From an uncultured Gemmiger sp. (GTDB lineage: Bacteria > Bacillota > Clostridia > Oscillospirales > Ruminococcaceae), in NCBI GenBank assembly GCA_944388135.1, contig CALXHP010000071.1:1-64000 (forward strand): 64,000 bases of DNA, in the 5' to 3' direction. Shown piece after piece: positions 1 to 8,424 of this stretch; positions within the stretch are counted from its first letter, which is position 1, and every line of letters starts with the position of its first letter. Made by a program: the position numbers and the translations under genes. Below the pieces are notes generated by a model. It worked only from the letters and a program-made list of their open reading frames with translations. It was not told where the DNA came from and searched no databases.

Positions 1-101
1 CACAGACAACAAGCCCTTTCGGTTGCTTGAACAATTTTTATTTGAAATTATTGTCTAACTTTTTGGGGTCACTTCAATTCCGTCGGGGACTTTTTTGTAC
101 T

Positions 102-449
102 TTACAGGGCGTAGACCAGAATGCCCACAATGATCATCGCCAGTGCCGCGATCTTTTTGGGGTTCATCTTTTCATGGAAGATGGTCACCCCGAACACCGT
201 AACATAGAGATACCCGGTGGCCTCCAGAACGGGGCCCACGTTGAGAGGGACCCCCTTATAAGCCAGCATGGTCAGCAAAGAGCAGCCCACAAAAAGGCCG
301 TATCCCAGAATGACCCGCCAGTCCGTGTACTCGGCCAGCAGGGATTTGTGTTCCCGCAGGGCCGCCTTTTTCAGCAGCACCTGGGACACCGACGCCAAAA
401 AGGTGCTGCAGAGGTAGAGCAGCACGTAGGGAAGCTGTGCCTGTGTCAT
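102..449 (-). CDS. Small EamA/SMR-type membrane protein, flippase subunit 2
   Basis: A 115-residue protein with four predicted membrane segments (about residues 5-23, 46-63, 75-92 and 97-114). This is the size and layout of half-size drug/metabolite transporters such as SMR pumps and the ArnE/ArnF undecaprenyl-phosphate-aminoarabinose flippase subunits. It is the last gene of the seven-gene operon that starts at 6465. Its ATG overlaps the stop of the preceding small transporter by four bases (ATGA), so the two are probably translated together and form a heterodimer. The gene next upstream is a GT2 lipid-glycosyltransferase, so I infer that the pair flips a lipid-linked sugar rather than exporting drugs. 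The substrate cannot be read from the sequence, and a small multidrug pump remains possible. Confidence 0.8.
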   Translation of the reverse strand: MTQAQLPYVLLYLCSTFLASVSQVLLKKAALREHKSLLAEYTDWRVILGYGLFVGCSLLTMLAYKGVPLNVGPVLEATGYLYVTVFGVTIFHEKMNPKKIAALAMIIVGILVYAL

Positions 450-805
450 GTGCGGTCCTCCCCTTCGTGGTCGGCCCGTACAAAAAGCAGGATGCCGACG
501 ATGATGATGACCGCCCCCAGGATCTGCCGGGGGGTAACCTGTTCGTCAAAAAGCAGGAACCCCAGCAGGATGCCCCACACCACCGTTACGGCCTTGTTGG
601 CGTAGGCGGTGGTCAGGGGCAGATGTTTGATCACCTGCTGCCAGCCGAAAGCATACACCACCAGCGCTGCCAGCATACCGCCGTACAGCAGGAGGAAAGG
701 CAGGCTGAGAAAAGGCTGCCGGGCCGCCAGCTTGCTGCACACCCCGCTGAAGGCGTAGATTCCCAGGAAGATGTGCAGGATCAGGAACCATTTTGCTTGT
801 TTCAC
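446..805 (-). CDS. Small EamA/SMR-type membrane protein, flippase subunit 1
   Basis: A 119-residue four-TM protein of the same half-size transporter class as its downstream partner. I chose the GTG start at 805 because it overlaps the stop codon of the upstream glycosyltransferase (GTGA at 802-805) and follows an AGGAGG-like site. The longer in-frame extension to 868 is Arg/Pro-rich and runs inside the glycosyltransferase gene. The second half carries the conserved pattern of a repeated small transporter unit (VVWGILLGFLLFDE, then a glycine-rich last helix). Together with the neighbour it resembles the ArnE-ArnF pair beside ArnC in Gram-negative lipid A modification. The role as a polyprenyl-phosphate-sugar flippase is inferred from that context. 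Confidence 0.78.
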   Translation of the reverse strand: MKQAKWFLILHIFLGIYAFSGVCSKLAARQPFLSLPFLLLYGGMLAALVVYAFGWQQVIKHLPLTTAYANKAVTVVWGILLGFLLFDEQVTPRQILGAVIIIVGILLFVRADHEGEDRT

Positions 806-1743
806 TTGGCGGCCTCCTCGTGGTGGAGATACTCCCGGACCACGTACTGGGGTGCCGCGTTGGCACACATATAGATGCGGCCCACATATTCACCGATAAG
901 CCCCAGGACGATGAGGATTGCCCCTCCCAGCAAGAGCAGCAGTGCCGTGGTGGAAGCCCAGCCCAGGGGTGCCGCATGGCTGACAAAATGGTTGATGATG
1001 ATATAGATGAGATAGAGGAACCCGGCCACCGCCGACAGCGTGCCGAAGTAGGTGGCAATGCGCAGCGGCTTGACCGAGAACGAGGTGAAGCCGTTCATCC
1101 ACAGGCCCAGCAATTTACCCAGGGTATAGCCGGAACGGCCCTCCTCCCGGGCGCGGTGATGCACCGGCACATTGCAGATATTTTTGGTGGTGCGCAGCAC
1201 CAGGCCGATGACATAGGGGTAGCAATGCTCGTACCGCAGCATTTCCTCCACCACAAAGCGGCGGGCCGCAAAGTAGCTGTTGACTACCAGTTCCGGCGGC
1301 TTGCCCAGCATGATCTCTGTCATTTTGCTGTTGACCCAGCTGCCCAGGTTCCGCCAGCCCGCCTGCTGCTTGTTGTCGTACCGGGCATAGACCACGTCAT
1401 ACCCGGCCTGGATTTTTTCCAGCAGTTTGCCTGCCTCGTCGGCGGGGGTCTGGCCGTCATCGTCCAGGCAGACCACCACATCCCCGCTGCACTGGTGGAA
1501 ACCGGCCATCAGGGCGGCATGCTGCCCGAAGTTCTTGGCCAGCGTCACCCCCTGCACATGGGCATCCTCCGCCACCAGACGGCGGATGGTGCCCAGGGTA
1601 TCGTCGGGGGAGCAGTCGTTGACCAGTACGATCTCGTAGTCATATTGGGGCATGGTTTTCATGGTGGCGGTCACTTCCGCCACCACATCCCCCAGGGTGT
1701 GCTCCGAGCGATAGCAGGGAATCACATAGGAAATTTTCTGCAT
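802..1743 (-). CDS. Family 2 glycosyltransferase, ArnC/GtrB (DPM1) type
   Basis: A 313-residue enzyme expected to transfer a sugar from a nucleotide donor to a polyprenyl phosphate on the inner face of the membrane. The N-terminal GT-A domain has YVIPCYRSE near residue 6, the NDCSPDDT segment near 43 and the acidic metal-binding CLDDDGQTP near 92. Two membrane helices follow at about 232-256 and 264-287, and the protein ends with the EYVGRIY signature typical of GtrB, ArnC and YkoT-like enzymes. It lies 17 bases downstream of the 508-residue membrane protein and overlaps the small transporter gene. Family membership is clear. The sugar is unknown, but the WecE-like transaminase in the same operon points to an amino-dideoxy sugar. 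Confidence 0.9.
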   Translation of the reverse strand: MQKISYVIPCYRSEHTLGDVVAEVTATMKTMPQYDYEIVLVNDCSPDDTLGTIRRLVAEDAHVQGVTLAKNFGQHAALMAGFHQCSGDVVVCLDDDGQTPADEAGKLLEKIQAGYDVVYARYDNKQQAGWRNLGSWVNSKMTEIMLGKPPELVVNSYFAARRFVVEEMLRYEHCYPYVIGLVLRTTKNICNVPVHHRAREEGRSGYTLGKLLGLWMNGFTSFSVKPLRIATYFGTLSAVAGFLYLIYIIINHFVSHAAPLGWASTTALLLLLGGAILIVLGLIGEYVGRIYMCANAAPQYVVREYLHHEEAAK

Positions 1744-1760
1744 TGTTTTGTTCTCTCCTT

Positions 1761-3287
1761 TTAGGCCACGGCATCCGGCCGTTCATACACCACCAGGTCC
1801 TGGGTGGAGACCACTTCCTGCCAGCCGTCCTGCAGCAGCCGGGCCTCGGCTTCCCCGCCATGGCCCACCATGGCGTAGCGGGACAGAATGGGCTTGTCCG
1901 GATCTGCCAGATAGGTATTATGGTCAAACTGGATGCCCATGCCGGCAGGGACGGCATACAGATACCCATGAAAAACATCGTCCGCATAAGAGTAGGCCAG
2001 CGTATGGTCCCAGGGGTCATCCGAATCCCGGGACTCCACCCTCTCGGTCAGTGCCTCTTCCACCGCCGTGATCTGGTCCCCCATTTCGGGGAACCAGGTG
2101 GACAGGCTGCTGCGGGTCATATTGAGGGGCAGCAGCGCAATGGCGATCACCGGCAGCCAGACCACCCCTTTTCCCGCATCCTCTATCATCCAGACCGCCA
2201 GCATCAGCACACAAAGTTCCACCAGATGCCGTGCGTTCAGATCATACAGGAACAGCAGGGCCAGGGCCACAATGCCCACACAAACCAGCAGGCAGACCTT
2301 CCACCGGATCTGCCGTCCGCGGCAGATGTCGTAGAGCAGAAGGCCGATGCTTACCAGAAACATGACCGCGAACATAACGCAGGCGGTGCCCACATATTGG
2401 GGGTCCCCCTGCAGCGTAGGCAGGATGTCCCAGGTCCATATTCTTTGCAGCAGCGCACCGGCGTCCTGGAGTTCGTACCAAATCCCGCCCAGAGGATCCC
2501 CCTGGAGAGCCATCTGAACGGCGGTGAAATCGATCCCGCCGTCACTGAAATAAGGCGCCGCCAGTTTTGCCATGGAAAACAGTGCTGTTCCGAAACTGAC
2601 CGCCGCCACGCCAAAACAGAGCCGCCGCCGGCGCACCACAGGCCACACGGCCACAACGGGGAACACAAAAAACAGCAGCGCATAAGGCCGGCATATGGTT
2701 TCCAGTGCACATGCCGCCAACGCCGCCGCAAACCAGCCGGCAGAAAAATGCCGCTGCAAAGACACCGTAGCGCCGATCAGCAGCAAGAGCAGCCCATAGT
2801 GCAGCGGTTCCGACGATCCGCCGAAAGCCGCGCTCAGGGGCCGCCAGAGGCAGACGGTTCCCAGCAGAAACACGATCTGCTGCCAGACCGAAAGGCGCGC
2901 CGCCCTTGCAAACACCGCAATGCCCGCCACGGTGAAAAAGATATTGCACCACAGCATGGTATTGACACTGCTGCCGAAGATAAATCCCGGCAGTGCATAC
3001 AGCCAGATCAGAAACGGGCCCCAGGTGCCGTAATTGCCCAGATCCGCGTGGCTTTCCTCGTACCCGAAATACCCCTGGGGGCCGCCCTTGGAAATAACGC
3101 TGACAACCTGCCGGTTGTAGAAAACCTCGTCGTTGTCCATGTTGGGGGCCAGCCAGATCTGGTTGAGGGGCGTCCGGAAAGCCAGCGTATAAAACACCAA
3201 CAAAAACAGGACTGCCCCCAAAACGCAGAGCAGCGCGTTGGGGGTCTTTTGCAGCCATTTTTTACAAAAATTCACAGGGCGATTCAC
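1761..3287 (-). CDS. Multi-membrane GT-C-like glycosyltransferase, paralogue A
   Basis: A 508-residue protein with about ten to twelve membrane helices and a soluble C-terminal tail. After the first helix (about 18-38) comes an outer loop with acidic residues (NMDNDEVFYNRQ near 51) and then GYFGYEESHAD, then more helices. This is the plan of GT-C glycosyltransferases, where acidic residues in the first outer loop bind a polyprenyl-phosphate-sugar. It shares the ESHAD block, the DSDDPWD block and the closing tail with the gene at 3852, so the two are paralogues. I chose the GTG start at 3287, seven bases after a GGAGGAG site that lies inside the end of the acetyltransferase gene. The function is inferred from topology and from the GT2/flippase neighbours; I do not recognise a named family. 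Confidence 0.7.
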   Translation of the reverse strand: MNRPVNFCKKWLQKTPNALLCVLGAVLFLLVFYTLAFRTPLNQIWLAPNMDNDEVFYNRQVVSVISKGGPQGYFGYEESHADLGNYGTWGPFLIWLYALPGFIFGSSVNTMLWCNIFFTVAGIAVFARAARLSVWQQIVFLLGTVCLWRPLSAAFGGSSEPLHYGLLLLLIGATVSLQRHFSAGWFAAALAACALETICRPYALLFFVFPVVAVWPVVRRRRLCFGVAAVSFGTALFSMAKLAAPYFSDGGIDFTAVQMALQGDPLGGIWYELQDAGALLQRIWTWDILPTLQGDPQYVGTACVMFAVMFLVSIGLLLYDICRGRQIRWKVCLLVCVGIVALALLFLYDLNARHLVELCVLMLAVWMIEDAGKGVVWLPVIAIALLPLNMTRSSLSTWFPEMGDQITAVEEALTERVESRDSDDPWDHTLAYSYADDVFHGYLYAVPAGMGIQFDHNTYLADPDKPILSRYAMVGHGGEAEARLLQDGWQEVVSTQDLVVYERPDAVA

Positions 3288-3291
3288 AGAT

Positions 3292-3837
3292 TCACTCCTC
3301 CCCCCGGGGGGCCGGGGACAGTTTGGCCATAAAAATCACATCACGGTACCGGCCATCCAGAAATACCATATCCCGGAAGACACCTTCCTGCACAAATCCC
3401 GCTTTTTCATAGCTGCGGCGGGCGGGCAGATTTTCCGCCAGCAGCCGCAGGCTGATGCGATGCAGACCCAGCTGTTCAAAGCCAAACCGGGTAAACAACT
3501 GGGCTGTCTCGGTGCCGAAGCCTTTGCCCCGGGCATCCTCTTCCCCGATAAAAATGCCGTACTCGGCACTGCGGTTGTCAGGGTCCACATCCCGGTAATA
3601 GACAGACCCCACCGGCCGGTCCTCTGCCTTATCCACAATGATATACTGCACCACCTGCCCGGTGGCCACCTTTGTGGCCAGCCAGTTGCGGTGCATTTCG
3701 GGGGTAAACCGCTGCCGGAAAATAAAGTTCTGCATGACAGACGGTGTGTTGCGCCAGGTCACAATATGGTCCGTATCCCCATCGGTGATGGGACGGAGTA
3801 CTACGCGCTCACCGGTAATGCACGGAAGTTTTTCCAT
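3292..3837 (-). CDS. GNAT N-acetyltransferase, RimJ/RimL-like
   Basis: A 181-residue acetyl-CoA-dependent acetyltransferase. It begins with the beta strand ITGERVVLRPITDGD typical of RimJ/RimL-type proteins. The acetyl-CoA pyrophosphate-binding segment (GEEDARGKGFGTET, a variant of Q/RxxGxG/A) lies near residue 100, and the family's closing motif (LRLLAENLPARRSYEKAGF) near 135. The ATG at 3837 is preceded by AGAGGGG. A GTG at 3855 overlaps the upstream stop but has no ribosome site of its own. It sits between two GT-C-like paralogues in an operon led by a WecE-like transaminase, so the likely substrate is the 4-amino group of a nucleotide amino sugar (compare WecD). That substrate is inference, and a protein or amino-acid target is possible. 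Confidence 0.82.
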   Translation of the reverse strand: MEKLPCITGERVVLRPITDGDTDHIVTWRNTPSVMQNFIFRQRFTPEMHRNWLATKVATGQVVQYIIVDKAEDRPVGSVYYRDVDPDNRSAEYGIFIGEEDARGKGFGTETAQLFTRFGFEQLGLHRISLRLLAENLPARRSYEKAGFVQEGVFRDMVFLDGRYRDVIFMAKLSPAPRGEE

Positions 3838-3851
3838 AAAAAATTCCCCTC

Positions 3852-5360
3852 TCACGAACGTTCATAGACGGTACAATAGTGCCCCTGATACAACAGCGTC
3901 CAGCCTTCGTTCTGCAGCCGCTGTTCCACGGCACTTCCGGAAGCGGTCATCACATACCGGGAACAGATCCCGTGGTCGGGGTCCTCCAGATAGTCCGCTT
4001 CATCGAACTGCAAGCCCATACCATCGGGCGCGGCGTAGAGCATTCCCACATGGGCGGCATCCCCGAAGGAATAGGCGATGGTGCGGTCCCACGGGTCGTC
4101 ACTGTCCACCGCCGCCTGGCTTTCCGTCAGCGCCGCCTCCAGGCCGGCGCTTTCCTCGGCCACCGCTTCGTGCCAGCCAGGCATCCCGAATCCGCCGGAA
4201 GCGGTCAGCCCCACGATGCCCACCGCCGTCAGCAGGGCAACCCCCGCCGCCGTTCCCGCGGCAGGCCGGGGACTTTCCATCACCAGGGCCGCCAGCAGCA
4301 GAATATCCAATACCAGCGTATGGCGGGAAGCTTCCGCCGTGCGGTACATCAGCATCAACGCAAAGAAAACCACCACGGCCGCCGCCACGGCACAGCCTTT
4401 CCAGCGTGCCGGCCGTCTGTGGCGCAGATCCCACACCAGGCACCCCGCCGTCACCGCCAGCAGCAGCAAAAACACGAGATAGTATCCCCCGCCGTTTCCC
4501 TGCAGGGCCCCGGCGATCTCCTGCCCTACCTGGGCAAAGGCCGTGCACAGCTTTCCCACCGTATAGCGGGCTGCGGAAAGAACCTGCAGATGGGCCAGCA
4601 TCTGCAAGGGGGTGGTATCCACATTGGTAAAGAAATAGGGCGCGTAAAATTTGGACATCAGCACCAGGGTGGACGCCAAAGACAGGGCCGCCCCCGCCAG
4701 ACAGCCCAGCAGTGCCCGCCGGCGGGGCCATGCCAGCACCAAGGGGTACAGCCAGTATACCGCGTTATACGGGCGGGCCAACGTGGCGGCGGCACACAAC
4801 AGGCACAACGCCGCCCAGGCCGTCTTGCGGCCGCTGCGGTGTACCAGCACCGCCGTGCCGGTAATGGCCAGGACCAATGCATAGTGCAGCGGCTCCTGCA
4901 TGGCAGAAAAAACATACCGGACAGGGGCATTCAGGCAAGCCAGCACCAGGGCAAAGGCCGCCTGCTGCCAGGCTTTGAGACGAGTCGCCCGGGCAAAGAC
5001 CATCCAGCCGGCCGCCACAAAAAACAGGTTGCACCACAGGAATGCATTCTGGCCCCGGAACACAAACCCCGGAATGGCATACATCCAGAAGATGGCCGGT
5101 CCCCAGGCGGCAAAGGTGCCGATGTCGGCATGGGACTCATTGAATCCGAAATAGCCCTGGGGAGCGCCGTACCGGACCACCGCCGCCAGCTGTTTGCTGT
5201 AGACCACTTCATCGCTCCAGGAGCTGGCGGGCAGATAGATCTGCGTCACCGGCACCCGGTAGACCAGCCATTCATACAGCAACAAAAAGGCCAGCGCGGC
5301 AGCCAGGGTGGCCACCGTGCCGAGCCAGAAAGATTTACTGCGCATAGAACGCCAGAACAT
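3852..5360 (-). CDS. Multi-membrane GT-C-like glycosyltransferase, paralogue B
   Basis: A 502-residue paralogue of the protein at 1761-3287, with the same order of parts. There is an N-terminal helix (about 12-32), an outer loop with SWSDEVVYSKQ near 48 and GYFGFNESHADIG near 73, many membrane helices, and a soluble tail with SDDPWDRTIAYSFGD and a final CTVYERS. The start overlaps the end of the transaminase gene by 26 bases; an internal ATG at 5345 is an alternative. Its stop overlaps a possible GTG of the acetyltransferase. Two related GT-C-like proteins in one operon suggest two successive sugar transfers, or one acceptor-specific copy each. No experimentally known relative is recognised by eye. 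Confidence 0.7.
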   Translation of the reverse strand: MFWRSMRSKSFWLGTVATLAAALAFLLLYEWLVYRVPVTQIYLPASSWSDEVVYSKQLAAVVRYGAPQGYFGFNESHADIGTFAAWGPAIFWMYAIPGFVFRGQNAFLWCNLFFVAAGWMVFARATRLKAWQQAAFALVLACLNAPVRYVFSAMQEPLHYALVLAITGTAVLVHRSGRKTAWAALCLLCAAATLARPYNAVYWLYPLVLAWPRRRALLGCLAGAALSLASTLVLMSKFYAPYFFTNVDTTPLQMLAHLQVLSAARYTVGKLCTAFAQVGQEIAGALQGNGGGYYLVFLLLLAVTAGCLVWDLRHRRPARWKGCAVAAAVVVFFALMLMYRTAEASRHTLVLDILLLAALVMESPRPAAGTAAGVALLTAVGIVGLTASGGFGMPGWHEAVAEESAGLEAALTESQAAVDSDDPWDRTIAYSFGDAAHVGMLYAAPDGMGLQFDEADYLEDPDHGICSRYVMTASGSAVEQRLQNEGWTLLYQGHYCTVYERS

Positions 5361-6465
5361 GGTCGATCACCCGGCTGCGGTCCGCTTCGGTCAGGCCGTA
5401 GTAGAGCGGCAGACGCACCAGACGTTCGCTCTCCTTGGTGGTATAGCGGTCCTCGCCGTCAAAGCGTCCGAATTTGAGGCCCGCCGGGGCGGAATGCAGC
5501 GGAATGTAATGGAATACCGCCAGAATGTCGTTTTCTTTCAGGTAGCGGATCAGCGCAGTGCGCTCCTCCAGGTCCTTGCATTTGAGATAGAACATATGGG
5601 CGTTATGAACGCAGTCCGCCGGAATGGTCTGCACTTCCACCTTGCCGGCCTCCACCAGGGGCCGGAAGGCTTCCCGGTAGGCCTTCCATGTCGCCATGCG
5701 GTTGTCGTTGATCTCGTCCGCATGGAGCAGCTGGGCCCACAGGTAAGCAGCATTCAGCTCGCTGGGCAGGTAGCTGTCGCCGAAATCCACCCAGGTGTAC
5801 TTGTCCACCTGGCCGCGGAAGAACTTGGCCCGGTTGGTGCCTTTTTCCCGCAGGATCTCAGCCCGTTCATTGTAATCGGGGTTGTTGATGACCAGGGCGC
5901 CGCCCTCGCCCATGGAGTAGTTTTTGGTCTCGTGGAAGGAATAACAGCCGAAGTCACCGATGGTTCCCAGTGCCTTGCCCTTGTAGCTGCTCATGACACC
6001 CTGGGCGGCGTCTTCCACCACCATCAGGTGATGGCGGTGGGCAATGTCCATGATGGTGTCCATCTCGCAGGCCACGCCCGCGTAGTGCATGACGATGATG
6101 ACCTTGGTCTTTTCGGTGATCGCCGCCTCGATCTTGGTCTCGTCGATGTTCATCGTATCGGGACGGATGTCCACAAACACCAGCCTGGCCCCCGCCAGTA
6201 CCGCCGCCGTGGCCGTGCTGGAAAAGGTATAGCTGGGCAGAATGACCTCATCCCCGGGCTGCAGGCCGCACAGCAGCATGGCCATATCCAGGGCTGTGGT
6301 GCCGCTGGTGGTCAGCAGGACCTTCTGGGCATGGAAGCGCTCTTCCAGCCAGGCATTGCACTTTTTGGTAAAGGCACCGTCGCCGCAGATCTTATGGGAA
6401 TCGATGGCCTCTTTTACATATTGAATCTCATCCCCGACGCAGGGGGGCACATTAAAAGGAATCAT
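5335..6465 (-). CDS. wecE: TDP-4-oxo-6-deoxy-sugar transaminase, WecE/RffA-like
   Basis: A 376-residue PLP enzyme of the DegT/DnrJ/EryC1 family, closest by eye to WecE (RffA), which makes TDP-4-amino-4,6-dideoxygalactose from TDP-4-oxo-6-deoxyglucose and glutamate. Visible marks are the start MIPFNVPP, LTTSGTTALDMA near 51, PSYTFSSTA near 77, the cofactor segment VVEDAAQG near 149, and the Schiff-base lysine in SFHETKNYSMGEGG (about Lys181). The ATG at 6465 has an AGAAGG site eight bases upstream; the 12-residue extension to 6501 is unsupported. It is the first gene of the operon and has a good promoter at 6510-6538. The enzymes that make the TDP-sugar are not in the window. Confidence 0.88.
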   Translation of the reverse strand: MIPFNVPPCVGDEIQYVKEAIDSHKICGDGAFTKKCNAWLEERFHAQKVLLTTSGTTALDMAMLLCGLQPGDEVILPSYTFSSTATAAVLAGARLVFVDIRPDTMNIDETKIEAAITEKTKVIIVMHYAGVACEMDTIMDIAHRHHLMVVEDAAQGVMSSYKGKALGTIGDFGCYSFHETKNYSMGEGGALVINNPDYNERAEILREKGTNRAKFFRGQVDKYTWVDFGDSYLPSELNAAYLWAQLLHADEINDNRMATWKAYREAFRPLVEAGKVEVQTIPADCVHNAHMFYLKCKDLEERTALIRYLKENDILAVFHYIPLHSAPAGLKFGRFDGEDRYTTKESERLVRLPLYYGLTEADRSRVIDHVLAFYAQ

Positions 6466-6509
6466 ACAAAAAGCCTTCTTTCTTGGGCTGTTATCCGACA
6501 ATTATAAAC

Positions 6510-6538
6510 AGTATACCATATTCATAACGGTTCTACAA
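6510..6538 (-). promoter_or_regulatory. SigA promoter of the amino-sugar operon
   Basis: Read on the minus strand, TTGTAG (6533-6538) and TATACT (6510-6515) are separated by exactly 17 bases, about 40 bases upstream of the wecE ATG. No terminator is visible between here and 102, so one transcript could cover all seven genes. Confidence 0.7.
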
Positions 6539-6563
6539 CCGGAAAGCACCGCAAAATTCCCGG

Positions 6564-7058
6564 TCACTTCTTGACCCGGGCCGCGTTGTAGGCCCGGATC
6601 ATCAATACGGCATACCACAGCAGCACCACACTGAATACCACAAAGGATACCGCTGCCACCATCACCGCCCGGGGCAGAAAATGGGCCACGGTATACACTG
6701 CCAGGGGTACGGCCGCCACCGCCGGCATGACCCGGCCCGGCTGCCCCGCCTGGCGCAGCATCAGTACCACCGTCAGCAGCAGCAGCCAAAGATCCGCCAC
6801 CCGCAAAGCAGGCATGAGCCAGGTCCAGACTCCTCCCGTCTGGCTGCCGCACAGGATCAGTTCCAGCACCAGCTGCACCGCCCCGCATACAAAAGGCAGC
6901 ACCGTGTTCCGGCAAAGCAGCAGATACCCCACCACCGCCAGCACCGTCAGGGACAATTCCTGCAGCTGGGTATTTTCCGGCACCGCCAGCAAAGCACGCC
7001 CGGCCGCCGAAATTCCTGCCAGCAAATAGGCCAGAGCCAAACGATTGCGTTTATCCAT
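6564..7058 (-). CDS. Hypothetical membrane protein, about five TM segments
   Basis: A 164-residue, very hydrophobic protein with about five membrane helices and a short basic ending (AARVKK). I chose the ATG at 7058 because it follows an AGGAG site at seven bases. A much longer reading frame continues upstream to 8462, but it runs antisense through the aminotransferase gene and is rejected. No catalytic motif is visible and I do not recognise the family. It is transcribed divergently from the aminotransferase at 7182 and lies in front of the amino-sugar operon, which has its own promoter, so no functional link is implied. Confidence 0.6.
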   Translation of the reverse strand: MDKRNRLALAYLLAGISAAGRALLAVPENTQLQELSLTVLAVVGYLLLCRNTVLPFVCGAVQLVLELILCGSQTGGVWTWLMPALRVADLWLLLLTVVLMLRQAGQPGRVMPAVAAVPLAVYTVAHFLPRAVMVAAVSFVVFSVVLLWYAVLMIRAYNAARVKK

Positions 7059-7116
7059 AGTGTTCTCCTGTACAAATTTTGTCGATTTTCCTAATGATAA
7101 CACGAACCGACAGGGC

Positions 7117-7145
7117 TTGCAAGGCAGCCGCAGGGGGGGTATAAT
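7117..7145 (+). promoter_or_regulatory. SigA promoter of the aminotransferase gene
   Basis: TTGCAA (7117-7122) and a perfect TATAAT (7140-7145) with a 17-base spacer lie 37 bases before the ATG at 7182. Confidence 0.8.
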
Positions 7146-7181
7146 GGTTTTTATTCCCATTTTGGAAACGAGGTTTTTGGC

Positions 7182-8357
7182 ATGGAATTTTCCCATCGGT
7201 TGGAATTGTTCGGTCCCGAGATCTTTGCCGCGCTCAACGACAAGAAAGTCGCCCTGGAGGCCGAGGGCCGTCATCTGTACAATCTCAGCGTGGGCACGCC
7301 GGATTTTGCCCCCGCGCCCCACATCAAGCAGGCGCTCATCGACGCCGCCCAGGACAACGAAAACTGGAAATACAGTCTGCGTGACCTGCCGGAGCTGCTG
7401 AACGCCGTATGCGGGTATTACAAGCGCCGCTTTAATGTGGACACCATCACCCCGGACAAAGTCATGAGCTTTTCCGGCAGCCAGGACGGCATCGGCCACC
7501 TGGGCCTGGCCCTGTGCAACGACGGGGATGTGGTGCTGCTGCCCGACCCCTGCTACCCCGTCTTTATGACCGGCTGCATGCTGGGCGGCGCCAAACCCTG
7601 GTACTATCACCTGACCCAGGAAAACCATTTCCTGCCCGATGTATCCTCCATCCCCGAGGAGGTGGCCCGGGCTGCCAAGCTGATGTTGGTCAGCCTGCCC
7701 GCCAACCCGGTGGGCAGCATCGGCACGCCGGAACTGTACGCCGAGATCGTGGCTTTCTGCCGCAAGTACGACATTCTTCTTGTACATGACAACGCCTACA
7801 GCGATATCATCTTCGACGGTGCCCACGGCGGCAGCATCTTCAATACCCCGGGCGCCGAGGAATGTGCGGTGGAGTTTTTCAGCCTGAGCAAAAGCTTCAA
7901 CGTAACGGGCGCCCGCATCAGCTTCCTGGTGGGCCGTCCCGACGTGGTGGCCGCCTGCAAGAAACTGCGCACCCAGATCGATTTCGGCATGTTCCTGCCC
8001 ATTCAGAAAGCCGCCATCGCCGCCATGACCGGTCCTTTGGACGGAGTACAGCGTCAGTGCGCCGAATACCAGCGCCGCCGGGATGCCTTGTGCGGCGGAT
8101 TGCGCAGCATCGGCTGGAATGTTCCCGACAGCCATGGCAGCATGTTTGTCTGGGCCCCCATTCCCGAAGGCTTTGACAACAGCATGGACTTCTGCCTGAA
8201 ACTGATCGAGAAGGCCAACGTCATCTGCACCCCGGGTTCCAGCTTCGGGCCCAGCGGGGAGGGGTATGTCCGTTTTGCCCTGACCATGCCGGTGGAACAG
8301 ATCCAGCAAGCCGTGGCCGCCATCGCCGCCAGCGGCATGATCCGCCGGAAAGACTGA
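7182..8357 (+). CDS. Class I/II PLP-dependent aminotransferase
   Basis: A 391-residue fold-type I aminotransferase. Visible signatures are NLSVGTPDFAP near residue 33, GSQDGIGHLG near 98, LPDPCYPVF near 118, SLPANPVGSIG near 163, HDNAYSDIIFDG near 195 and the PLP lysine in SLSKSFNVTGAR near 230. Length and motif pattern match the subgroup that includes LL-diaminopimelate aminotransferase and various aspartate/aromatic transaminases. Substrate choice cannot be settled by eye. It is a single-gene unit with its own promoter and a strong terminator, and its neighbours give no pathway hint. Confidence 0.88.
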   Translation: MEFSHRLELFGPEIFAALNDKKVALEAEGRHLYNLSVGTPDFAPAPHIKQALIDAAQDNENWKYSLRDLPELLNAVCGYYKRRFNVDTITPDKVMSFSGSQDGIGHLGLALCNDGDVVLLPDPCYPVFMTGCMLGGAKPWYYHLTQENHFLPDVSSIPEEVARAAKLMLVSLPANPVGSIGTPELYAEIVAFCRKYDILLVHDNAYSDIIFDGAHGGSIFNTPGAEECAVEFFSLSKSFNVTGARISFLVGRPDVVAACKKLRTQIDFGMFLPIQKAAIAAMTGPLDGVQRQCAEYQRRRDALCGGLRSIGWNVPDSHGSMFVWAPIPEGFDNSMDFCLKLIEKANVICTPGSSFGPSGEGYVRFALTMPVEQIQQAVAAIAASGMIRRKD

Positions 8358-8373
8358 GATTTCTGCACAAAAA

Positions 8374-8408
8374 ACAGCCCGCCGTTGCCGCACGGCGGGC
8401 TGTTTTTT
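8374..8408. terminator. Bidirectional rho-independent terminator
   Basis: A ten-base-pair GC-rich stem (CAGCCCGCCG at 8375-8384 with CGGCGGGCTG at 8393-8402) is flanked by A-rich sequence on the left and six T residues on the right. It can end the aminotransferase transcript on the plus strand and the BlaI-family gene on the minus strand. Confidence 0.85.
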
Positions 8409-8424
8409 CATTGGTAAGGCCGGA

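Noticed and set aside
1743-3332. A 529-codon open frame on the plus strand
   Set aside because: It is the antisense shadow of the GT-C-like gene, with His/Gln/Arg-rich translation and no motif.
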